Shown here piece by piece: positions 1 to 11,555 of a stretch of 64,000 nt of DNA. A program made the position numbers and the translations under genes. Source of the DNA: Cristatella mucedo. Taxonomy: Eukaryota > Bryozoa > Phylactolaemata > Cristatellidae. The notes under the pieces were generated by a model. That model was not told the origin of the DNA, did not search any database, and saw nothing but the letters and a program-made list of their open reading frames with translations. The stretch spans positions 4,011,001 through 4,075,000 of the forward strand of contig WPIO01000015.1 of the NCBI GenBank assembly GCA_009760855.2, in the 5' to 3' direction. Each line of letters begins with the position of its first letter. Positions within the stretch are counted from its first letter, which is position 1.

Positions 1-11
1 AGAGGTCATAC

Positions 12-73
12 CTCTCCATGGTACGGTGCCTGGTGGACGATGCCAGTACCACTCTCCTCAGTAACGTAGCCAT
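12..73 (-). CDS. IARS1: IARS exon (editing-domain TGIVHQAP segment)
   Basis: Encodes (D)[20 protein letters not shown], matching the invariant GTGVVHQAPxxG.eDY element of the editing domain. The acceptor is cctcacag|at (phase 1) and the donor is ggagag|gtatga. Exon 8 ends in phase 0, so at least one further short exon must lie between them. The rest of the gene continues left of the window. Confidence 0.85.
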
Positions 74-3000
74 CTGTGAGGATTCGGAATGCTCCTCGCT
101 CTCGTTGCTACAAGGAAGCATCACATCGACCAGTGGCATGCTCAAGCTAACCGGAACAGCTATGTCGTCACGGCAGCTGATACCTAAACAGCCCTAATAA
201 CATGCGTGCACCGATCATTAGAACTACAAGAACCCACGGTACATCCACGATAGTGGATGGAGAAAAGTCTCAGCAATTGCACTTAACCCGTGTGACGCAT
301 AATGTTTGATGAGCAGTGCTGTGAGATTAAGGCCTAAGGCAAGAGGCGACAGCAACTACAGCCCATTAAAGCAATGCTTGCACATCCAAGCGATCATGGA
401 CTGTCATATCTTTAAAAGTTCATTTGATAACAGAATAAAGTGCAAAAGCAAAAGTCGAGACCCTCTACCACTCCTAAGGCAAAAAGGTCTCCGAAATAAG
501 ATTGTAACCCTGGCGATTCTGGTCCTTTAGTCCATCAACAGCTCATAAGACTATGGTAAAACACTAATTCAGCCAGGTTAAGAGGTAAACTCACCGAACC
601 CGTAAATGCTGTGGGCCTCGAAGCATCTTTTTTGCATGAGAAAACTGACGATCAGATTTAGACTAAGCAGAAACCACCAAGCCAATCTGCATACAATTCT
701 CATCAGCCGATCACCTGCGAGACAGCAGCCATTGCCAAGCAGAGAGGCCAGACCAGTTGTTCCCACTCTCAGACGTGAGAAAGGGCGCGTGTGCAAATCC
801 CGCCCCCTCCCCGCCCCACAGAATCACAGCTCGGCACTAGCCGATATGTTTCATAGGTAGACACCACTTCCTTCCTCCAACCGCAGTCTCAATTCAATAA
901 GTAAAGTCAGACGAACATTCCTGCTCGAAAGCATAGTAGGGAGCACAGTCCCGACTGATGGACGATAACTATTTCAGCCAGAGGCTGGAATCGTTCCTAC
1001 AAGGTACCTAACAGTCAAGTCTTACCAGAGCAACTCCAAGCAATTTTGCTTGCAAGCATCCGATATCAGTCAGCAGCTTGGATGCTCTTGTTTCCAACAT
1101 AGGTGGGCTTGAACTCCAACGATCGACACATCCTTCTCCTTAAGACTTGCTAAAAAAAAACCTACCCCACCCAACAAGTGGCTCTGAAAGCTAATGTAAA
1201 TACCGGCAGTTTGAATGAGCCATTTTTACACTACCTAGTTTACTCAAGCCCACCCCTCCCCCGGATTGCCGTCGTCGTGCAAGGAATCCTTTGCATTCCA
1301 AGAGGCTATCTTCAGTAGCTTAGAAACTGCGATCACCGACAAGACCATCACGCGCTTGAAAAACGGCGAGTTCTCTTTGACGACAGTGTAAAAATCACGT
1401 GACAAGGCACCAAGCTCCCATTCTTTTTACACGAAGAGTGGATGGCCAACACTCAGCGAGCACTGGAGGCCCTTGACTGCAGTTTGGACGTCGCTGATAA
1501 CGACTCTGCCAGCCACTACTCGTATTGACGACAGCAGACTGCGGCATTGACAGTCGCATTCGCTGCTGTATGTTGCTACCGATCGTGGGAGAGCTCCCAT
1601 CGCAAGAAACGCCAATGCAACAATCTCAAAGCAAGCAAGGGCCAGGTCTCAGCTTGTCTAGACTCAGCTGGTCTAGACCAGTACAGTGGGTGGCACGCCC
1701 TTTTCGTCGGGGCACGAGGAGGCGGCTACCCTCTGCTTCTCAAGCAGCCCTCTCAATTCGCCCACGATCTACCAACCGCTAAGCAAACTTTACCATCCCA
1801 TAGTGACACAACAGCTTCTGGCAGTCAGCTTCTGAAGTCGAGCCGCTTCTTAACTCAAGTACACTCGTCAAGCCCGAATCAGAAGACAGAAGAACCCGTG
1901 CTTCGAACAACCAGATGATCACGCGCTAACAAATGCAAAATGAGACCATCACGAAGGCAAGAGGAACCCAGAGTCGGCATCAAAAAGCCCACTGGTCGAG
2001 CTCAAGACACCGAGCTTCAGCTGACGGCTACTGAACAGCAACGGGGACCGGGCAGTGGCACTGAGCCGGCAGTGCACACATAAAATAGGCACAGCCGCCA
2101 CATCACAATTGAGCCGGGCGTGGTCGTCCTTGGGTTGAATAAAGGGTGCATACACCCGAAGGACTGAAATGTGCAGATGCATGGAAAAGGACCAACTAGG
2201 AAAACTCTTAGGAACGATAATAGTGCTGCATCTGCTTAAAGTGTCAAGGTACTCACGTCTATGAAGTAGTCGAACAGCGGCTCATAAGGCCGACCACGAA
2301 GAGCTGAGCCGTCGAATCTGCAGCAATCAAAACGAAACCATTAGGATGAACAAGGATTTTCAATTGCTATGGCAAACGGGCCTTGTAATTGCTATGGCAA
2401 CCAGGCTGTACAGTTGCTATGGCAACCAGGCTTTGTGATTGCTATGGCAACCAGACTTTGCAACTGCTATGGAAGACTGCCAGTAATCGCAGCCAGAAGC
2501 AACAATGAGCAGCAGGCCCTAGCAAGGGACCAACTGTGGCCGCTGCTGCCAGCTGAATGCAGCAAACTGCTGCCGCTGATATTCAAGTGCCAAAAAAAGC
2601 CTAGCTGATTCAATAGCCTTGTTTTTAGAGTGGCAGACGGGCCTCGGCAGCTTTCAGTTGTGCTTGCATTGGGCAATTAAAAATTGGTGCCTGCCGAAGA
2701 CTTCTTCGTGTTCCTTGCAGAGAGATTGTAAATACAGCACATAGCAGTCATCGTCAGAGACAGCAATCCCATCGAATCGCACCCTCACCTCACCCACACG
2801 CTGCTCATGCGCCTTGGTTGCTCACGTGCCTTGGTAACTGCTACACTGCCCCCAACGCAGGAGACCTAGTGATGCCTTGAGATTTCTGCTGCCTAGTCTG
2901 GAGCCAGCAGTAGCCACACAAAAGTAGCTGAGACAATCAATACGCCGGTATGCCAATGCCATTGCAGCCGAACAGCTTTGCCTGAGTACCGTCACTAGCT

Positions 3001-6000
3001 ACTTCATAATGATTAGTCCTCAATTTGCTCTATTGTTCACGGTAACAAAATGCCCATGCAATTAACTTGGCCCAGGACCCACAGGGAACTGGATGGCAGC
3101 AGCAAGGCACCATAATTTATCCAGTCAGCCACCTTCAAAAAGCCGGGCGGTAGGTCCACTTCACTCGACAACGTCACAGCCCTCCCCTTAGTCTTCCGGC
3201 AGGACGTAGCAAGCCAAGTCGCATCACATATGCAACAGATCAATATCGTTGACACCAGCAACCAGTGGCAAACGTGCTATGGAACAGAAGCAGAAGCAGC
3301 AAGATGCCATTTGGCAAAGCGACAAGTGCAGCCAGCACATGTGTCACTCTACTTAGATGCAGCTTACGACAAGTCGGGGAACAAACGCGGCCATAACTGG
3401 GCGTGGCAATAAGCGTGTGAAACCTCAACTGAGGTGGGTAGCACAACGTAAGTGGCAGCTTTGCTGAGGTCTCAGTGCTCTTGAGGCAAGCGATCCTTGC
3501 AAGTAGATTGCACTGCCGGGCTCGAAGATGGGAGCCTCCTTTGAGCCTCGGAGCGGCGGCCGGCCAAGGATGGCTAGTTCCACTGGCTGCAGCAAAGGAT
3601 GCTGGAGGTCGGCCGCCGAGCCAAGCAGCAGCAGCTCTCGAGAGATGAAATGGCAGACGAGGGTATCGTACTCGGCTGTTCCTACTTCTGAGCCATGGCT
3701 CGCCGTGACGTATTGGGAGATCTCGCAACATCTTCAGGCCACCACCGGGGATTTTCTTCGATAAAAGACAAGCTCTCACCACGCTCAATCCAGGACCCAG
3801 TCTCTCCACGTAACAACACGGAGTAGCTCACGATGCTTCGATGGACAGCTGGGCAAAGCACCGCACCTTGCAATTCATTGATAAGTAACCACATCCCACC
3901 AGTTTGTGACTGTGTTTTCGTCTGCATTGGTGTGTTCATTTGCGGTGGATTCTAAGGTTTGTTAGCTCGTGGCTAGGCTAATGTTCTACATCAACTCGCG
4001 CAGATGGGATGGTGTACGGTTCGCATTGATTAAGAAGTGAGCTTATGGACGAGGAGTGGACACAAGCAGTACTTAGCATGGACAGTGGTGGAGCCAGGGG
4101 GGCTAACGATGGGGCACTTCGGGTACAAATAAAATATCCACACCCTGACAGTCATCAATGATGAAATAATGTCCTACTCCTAATCGAGTACGGATCGAAT
4201 AAACTCCATAAGCACTTGCTATAATTTGTCTTTACTTGCAGGTCTTGACCCTCTACATGAAAGTCCTTGATGTGCCTCTGAGCATGGGAGGAGGGAGAAA
4301 AAAGGGTGCCTACATCAAGGCAGAGCTTAGGCCAGGTTTGACTGCGATTGGATAGCAGCCAAAAGAAATGCTGATGTCTACAATCAACGATCTCCTTAAC
4401 CGCTTTCACATTATCGCCATACTTAAATGATCCTTCTGATGACATAGCCGACCGCTTCTCTGGCTTCTTTGTCAACAAGATACACGACATGAGGGAGTCC
4501 ATCCCTGGGGTACCAGCATCTCCTCTGGAATCATGTCCTCAATTCCAAGCAGCAGTTCAATGTCTACATTGAAAAAGGCCACGAGTGACCTCATCCTGAA
4601 GTTCTTATCCCAACCAAAGATGGTAACTAGTCCTCTAGACCCTATTCCTACTGTCCTGCTTCGATGATGCATAGATCTGCTGCTGCAGCTGCTGAGCATA
4701 TATAACACCATACTTATGTCATAAAAATCAGGTTATGTCCCAGCACCGATCAAAAAGGCTGTGGTCAGGCCAGTGATGAAGAAAGCACATTGGATCCAAA
4801 AAAACTTGGAGCAACTTCCATAGAGTAGTCTCCCTTTTACCATCCCTATCAAAGACACTGGAACGAGTCGTGGCAGACCAGCTGAACTCATTTTGAAACT
4901 TCACACCTAGCTCGTAAGTTCCAGTCTGGTTTTAGAGCTAATACCTCCAGAGTCAGCACTGCTTCCGGTGTATGACAACCTTCTTAGGAATGCAGAATTA
5001 GGTGGGGTCTCTCTGCTTGTTTAGCCTGATCTTACGGCAGCTTTTGATATGTATCTCCGTCAGTAACTCCACAAAGTCATAAAGACCATGTGGGTGTTAC
5101 GCAGGAGAGTTTTGTATAGCGCATTCACAGCCTAAGCGGCTTTCGGTACGCATTCGGTAGCCAACAGACTTCGTCTCACGCAACAAAGAGAAAGTGGGAA
5201 GCATAGCAGAGTCAGGAGAGCAGTTGAGGTAGTGAGTAGCATAGAAGTAGCAGTTCAGGACCGCTGAAAAAGATGTGCCATAGTCGGCAGTTGGAGAGTA
5301 GTTGTCGTTGATACTATCGATCACTGGGTCTTTCTCCAGCGAGTCTCTTCTCGCCGGGGCATCACTGGCGCAGCACTACAATGTTCAAGTCCTATCGCAG
5401 CAGGAAACTCGAGAGCATTGATGTGAACAAAAGAAGATCGTCCGAGGAACCTCTGACGTATGAGGAACCTCAGGGTTCTGTGCTTGGTCCGGTTCTTTTC
5501 ACGGTTTAAACTCTCCCTCTTGCCAATGTGATTGCCAGGCACAACCTAAGTATTCATTTCTAAGCAGATGACTCAGCTGTACCTTTGCTTCAATCCCTCC
5601 CAGCCCTCCAGCACGATGAATTCTCAACTCCCTTGCTGCCTGTATTACTGACATCCTCACACGGATGGCAGTAAACTATCTTAAATTGAATGATGATAAA
5701 TTAACTTACTAGCAATGAGAAAAACAAGCATAATTCAGAAATTGGAAAAATAACACTCACAATCAGCTCTGCCAGCATAACTCCTGTATAATCTGCACGA
5801 AATCTAGGTGTCCTGTTTCAAAGTAACCTTTCATTAGACGACCACACCAGCTACACAATCAACTACGCCTACTTTCAGCTACATAACATTGCTCAAATTC
5901 GGAATTCTTTAGACAGGGATACCACATCTAAATTGGTCCATGCATTCGTGACATCCCATCTTGACTACTGTAACTCACTGCTAGCTGGTCTACCGGCTTG

Positions 6001-9000
6001 TGCAATTAGGCACTTACAGTTGGTGCAAAACTCTGCAGCCACGATTGTCTGTCGTGAGCTTCGCAGTTGCCATATCACAACACTTCTAACAGACGCACTG
6101 GCTCCTAGATAGGTAGCGCATCGACTTCAAGATTCTGGCACTCACTTTTAGGTCCCTACATTCTGTGGCCCTAGATTACCTATCAGATCAACTCTCCCAC
6201 CAGGCTAAGTAAGCATCGTGCCACCAACTTCTCTAAATCGAATCGTTTACCTGCACCTCTTACGAACCTCAAATCCTTTGGAGACCGTGTCTTTAACTTG
6301 TATACCCCTAAAGCCTGGAACTCACGACCGACTAGCGTTACGACATCCCCTGACTTCATAACAGTTACATAGAAGCTAAGACGCATCTATTTATCAGAGC
6401 ATTTACAGTCGTCCCTCACCACTTCGTGCTTCGACATTCGTGGCTTCACCCTATCGCGGTTTTTCAAACATCTTCATTAAAAGTTGATCGAGATGGTGAA
6501 AATGATACAGCACGAGGTCGGTTATCTGAGTCAATTGCAGACCCCTGCATCACAATGAAAATATAAAATTACGTATTCGAGCACCCCCACAAATCCTTCA
6601 ACGTCTGGTGCAGTCATTGAGAGCATTAACCTTATTCTTCTTTGCCGCGCAGTACACCTCTTCATCATCATCGAACAAATTGGGCTATTTTCATAAGTTA
6701 GTGGTTGAGGGTAAAAACTACGTGAGTAATTAAATGTACATTAATAATGTGATATTTGTAACGTTTAATACGTCGTATTATCCCTTAATTTGTCTAATAT
6801 ATTGGGCAATACGGGTGTAATGGCGACTAAAAAAATATAAAATAAAATATAATTCATTTATATAGCGCCCCAAGAGAACTTAATCTCTATTCAGGCGCTT
6901 CATACATGCCTCGGGGCTCGAGCCCACGACCTCAGTCAGACCTTGGTCGGAGCGAGCACCTTAACTGCTAGACCAAACCAGCTCGGCAAAGTATCATTTC
7001 ATGTCCAGAGGACTTTAATAATGTTAAAACCAAATAAAAGAGTCGTGAACAGATTTGCTATGCTCTAGTTACGAACATATTCCATTTCGTGGAAATGCAC
7101 CTATAATAATAATAATAATAATATTAATAATAATAATAATAATGCACTTGACAAAGCACCCTCAGAGAACTCAATCTCTTCATAGGCGCTTTACATTTGC
7201 TGCAAAGGGATCACGGCAGAGTCTGCAACAGATTAACCTCGATAAACGAGAGACGACTGTAGTGGGTTCATGTGATTCGTCCTGTGTGTGCTGACTTTTT
7301 GCATGCTACCACTATTTGCACGGTGACCCTATGTATGTCACCTCTAACCATGTTATGCTTGTTGACATTGAGTATGCTACCATTAACCATTTGATCATGC
7401 TTCATTTACAGCAACCGCACGGTTCCTAGAAAAGATTAAGTTATCTGAACTGGCTACAAAAATGCATTACTATTATCACTAATATAAAACGCACTACTCT
7501 TCATCCAGTGCCAAGGCAGTCAATCGTCCAGCCAATGCCCGCAATGCAGCTACTGCAGCCGCTACAGGTGCGCAGCAAGGCAGGTTGACTCAGTGTAGGC
7601 AGCTAAATTAGTGCAAAACTATAAAAGAAAGAGCAAGCCGTCTGCATAACCGATTACAAGAAGATAAGACTGGGTGGAAAGAGGGAAGCGTTCCAAGAGG
7701 CCCTTACCTCTCTAAAATCGTGTACTCATCCTGATCGCGGTATAGGGAGCTCAGCCGAGCTTCCATGATGATGTACTTCATCTGCCTCTCTTTGTCTGCA
7801 ACGTCGATGCAGCGATGGTGAGCCCGCACAGAGAAGCAGCCAAAGTAGCGGCCGTGGCCACGACCAGGCACGGCACCGAGACGCAAGCGCACGGTGCCGT
7901 GCAGCACTGTGACGGCACCGTGCGGCTTCCAATGATTCAGATGCTTCAAGAGCGGAGACGCAGCTGGTTAAAAAGGACTGCGCGCCAGCTCGAAGTGCAT
8001 GCATCAGCCCTGCCCCCTCAGTCTGCAACTCCTACAAGATACAAAAGCTGAACGGGTGCCAAGCTGGACGGCTTCATACGGTCAACTCAAAGCCTGGCAG
8101 TGGCAGGCTGTCGGTCTGCGAAATATCGCCTTTCCAATTTATTGACAACAGCAGCGCCAGTTTTTCTGCATGTGCCTCCACCGCTAGTACAGCAAACACT
8201 CGCACACGGAACGAGAAAAGGCACTTCTGCCGCTGAATAGATAAGGCCGTTGAATCGACCGACCTTTTTATTAACTGTCTCCAAATCCCACTCGAAACCA
8301 CCAGGCAAGTTCAGTTCACATGCTTTCACACTCACCCAGTGGGCCAATCGACACGGCAGCACTCATAATTTTGAACAAACACAGCTTCGTCATGTTATTG
8401 CTACCTTCTGCAGTATTTTCCGGCTTTGATTCACACAACTCGACATTTTCTGAGGTCTTCCCTTGGTGCCTAGGTACCATGCATTTCTCGGGCCATCACT
8501 GCTGCCCCAACTATTAGTAAATTATTGATAGCACGGCCCGACCAATCAGCGACATTTCGGTTTTAGCACTAGCGGCCACTTGACCGCCGGTTCCAACTAC
8601 TTGGGTCAAACTCGGCAGGAACTGGAAGTGTGGGCTTCAAAAACCGCCTACCTCCCGGATGCATACTCATAGCCGAATGCACGAAGCTAAATGCTCGAAC
8701 AAGTAGTAGTCAGAAGGAATTGCCCAAACCCCCTGCACAGCCCATGATGTCTATTCCCGAAACGGGCTAGAATTTTGGTCTTCCAGCCCGAAGCAAGGCA
8801 AGTGACTCCACAAAAGGTATTTACAGTCACGTGAGGAATAAGCAGGATGCAGAAGTAAGACATTAATTACAGTTTCTCAATGGTCACTTCCCGTCGCTCT
8901 CGGAAGCCGCCAGATGCTAGAGAGAAGCACGAACCGCAAAAAAACCGCCGGTCGCCGTCACGTGACAAAAATCGCGCCACCCTGCTCTGTCTGGCTCAGA

Positions 9001-11501
9001 CAAGCTGTGACCTGCAAGCCTACCACTGGCCCTCCAATGCAGAGGGGGGCCTTGCGCTGCTCAGCCAGTCGAGGCACTGCACTCCCGTGCTGCCTGCGTG
9101 CTGCTCAGGGGTCAAGTTGCCTCGCCTTTGACAGCCGAGGTCGTGGGCTCGAGCCCTGAGGTGCTATGTAAAGCGCATGGATAGAGATTAAGTTCTCTTA
9201 GGGCACTACACAAATGAACTATATTTTTTACACGTTCCTTTGGAACTCTTCCGAAGTCGTTGGAATTTATGAAAACCAGGGGATCGAGAGCCATAGCACG
9301 AGCCAACCCATCACCGTGGCCACGGCGCCACTGGTCAGCAGCGTGAAGAGGTCACCGGCAGCAAATGCCCTGCATCACACCTAAGGAGGGGGGCAGCCAA
9401 CAGACAGGCCGGTCAGGGTTGCTAGAGTCAGCATCCAAGCAACAATCGTTTGCACAGGCCAGCAGTTCGCAGCCACTATGCAAGTCCCTCAAAACAACTG
9501 AGTAAAGCTGAAGGCAGTGATCACGAAAAGGGGGCCACAAATGCTTACAAGCACGTGGGGAACAATTGGACAATGGCTGTGTGCTAGGAACACTAGCCTC
9601 GTTCGGGAGCCTGCGTCACAGGGTAGCTCAGCTACTAAACCTATATTCCGATAGCTTACTAGCCTGCTCGCTTTCTTGACCGCTAGCTTTCTAGCCACCG
9701 TATAAAGAAGGCACCCTCTGTTCTGCAGCATCTAAAGTGGCCATGCAACCTTTGTCGTTGGCCAATGCATACTGTTGTCTTCTACTGAGTATCGCATGCA
9801 TACGTTCAGAAATAAAGCAGAGCTTGGGCTGCTTAATGGGAACCTTGCAACTGCAGAATAAATACGGCCGGCTCGTTTAGGAAAGCGAGCGCCATTGTTC
9901 GAGAGCATAATGCCACGTAAGTCAAGCAGGCTCACTCGAGCATCAGACAAAAAAGGGTCTCGTGGCCAGAACAAAAGTGCGCCAAGCAGTGACCTCTAAT
10001 TCAGAAAGCCCGGGGCATTCAATAAGAAAACGGCTGCTGATTAACGTTGCCTGGCCTTGGGCTAGACGTTGCCATGGGCCGAGCAAGCCAGAACCGGCTA
10101 CCAGGAGCTCCTATGTGCGGTGGCCACAGGTTGCCGCCGGTTGCGGCAGGCAGCGCAGGCGGGCAGCCCAAAGACACAAGAAACTTCTGCGCCTATCTAC
10201 GCGGCCAAGCACAGGACCGGTGCACTGCATGCACGTCGAAAGGCCCGGAAAGGGAAGGCAAATCGCACCTTCGCTCGGTCGAGGACAAGCTAGCGGACTC
10301 AGGTTTCGCAGCTCTTTTCATCAGCGTTCCAGAAATGGTGTCCACGAGGGCGTGGCGAGGCTTACGGTATCACCGGAGGAGCTTTCGGTTAACTCCCACC
10401 TCCCCGTTTGCCATAACCAAGGGACAGTTGTAAGGGCTGGTGCAAACTTTCCAGTTACCGGATGCCAGAGCCAGCGGTTGACCTGGCAACGATCGCTTTC
10501 ACACCGAGTGGCTTCCACTGGCTATAAGGCACAAATTCTGCAGCGCTGCCCACCCATACCGGGCAAGTGACGAAGCATAAAGAGCTCTGTCGGCCTAGAC
10601 ACAGAACACCGGCAACGAAGTGGCCCCCCACAGCTGGTACCCACTTCATTAGGCCAACATTCCAGCGGAGGGTGGCTCAACAGCACACGGCAGTTAAAAA
10701 GAAAGAAAGCAAAGGTCGGTCGGCCGACCACAATGAGTAGGGGGAGGGGGATGGCTCGAGTTAGCTCAGAGACAGCCGAAGAGAGTGCAAGACTGGCACG
10801 AGACTTCACCACCGCTCGAGAATTGAGAAGGTGAATCTGGCTACATGTCGATTGTTGGACACACAAGCCGTGATGGCACACCAGGTAAGGCGGTTGCTTT
10901 TCACGACCTCGGTTCCCAGGTCGTGGGTTCGAATCCTGCAGTGGGCAATCCTTTATCGGCTCTGCAAGCGGTGGTGACAGCCGTAGAGGCTATTCTGTCA
11001 CTATACAAGAGAGGCTGTTAAATCGGCTAGTTTTTTTTTACCTAACCTTTTGCCTGCAAAGATGCTGCTTCAACGTACAGGTGCCACACAATGCGACTTT
11101 GTAAGCAGCAGCCATCTTGCTGATCGAGCCACTGGCCGCCGGCACAAAGCATCATCATCGCAGCCATGGGTCGTCACTGCTTGCTCAGGAGAGACGGTTC
11201 TGAAAACCGCAAATGTCGACACAGGCCGCTGTCGAAAAGAGCAAGAGCCGTTCAAAAGGAGCCGCTCAAACCAGCCTGAGCCGCCTGACAGCAGGATATA
11301 CCGAGCAGCTGTCACGCCCCACTGCCGCTAGCTCGGCATCCATTGACCGCCGGGCGGTCGTTGCCGCCGCAGCCGCACGAGCGTGCACAGGCTGCACAGG
11401 CTTTTACTCAGCACAAACAGCACGCACGGGGCTGACAAGTGCAAAGCTATTAGCGAGGAGGACTGCAGCCACTTCTTCCATTATCTGCTGCACGACCGAC
11501 C

Positions 11502-11555
<54 letters not shown>

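Noticed and set aside
572-641. Candidate missing IARS exon ending at the donor near 592 (peptide ...AHSIYGF)
   Set aside because: The only phase-compatible acceptor is a bare AG without a pyrimidine tract, and the peptide does not match the family's linker.
1321-1400. Candidate IARS exon reading [14 protein letters not shown] on minus
   Set aside because: It superficially resembles the family linker but ends in phase 0, not the required phase 1, and has no good acceptor.
9962-10570. 202-codon plus-strand frame that could be a gene in an IARS intron
   Set aside because: Three overlapping frames of similar quality exist; composition is Arg/Ser/Pro-rich without motif or splice support.
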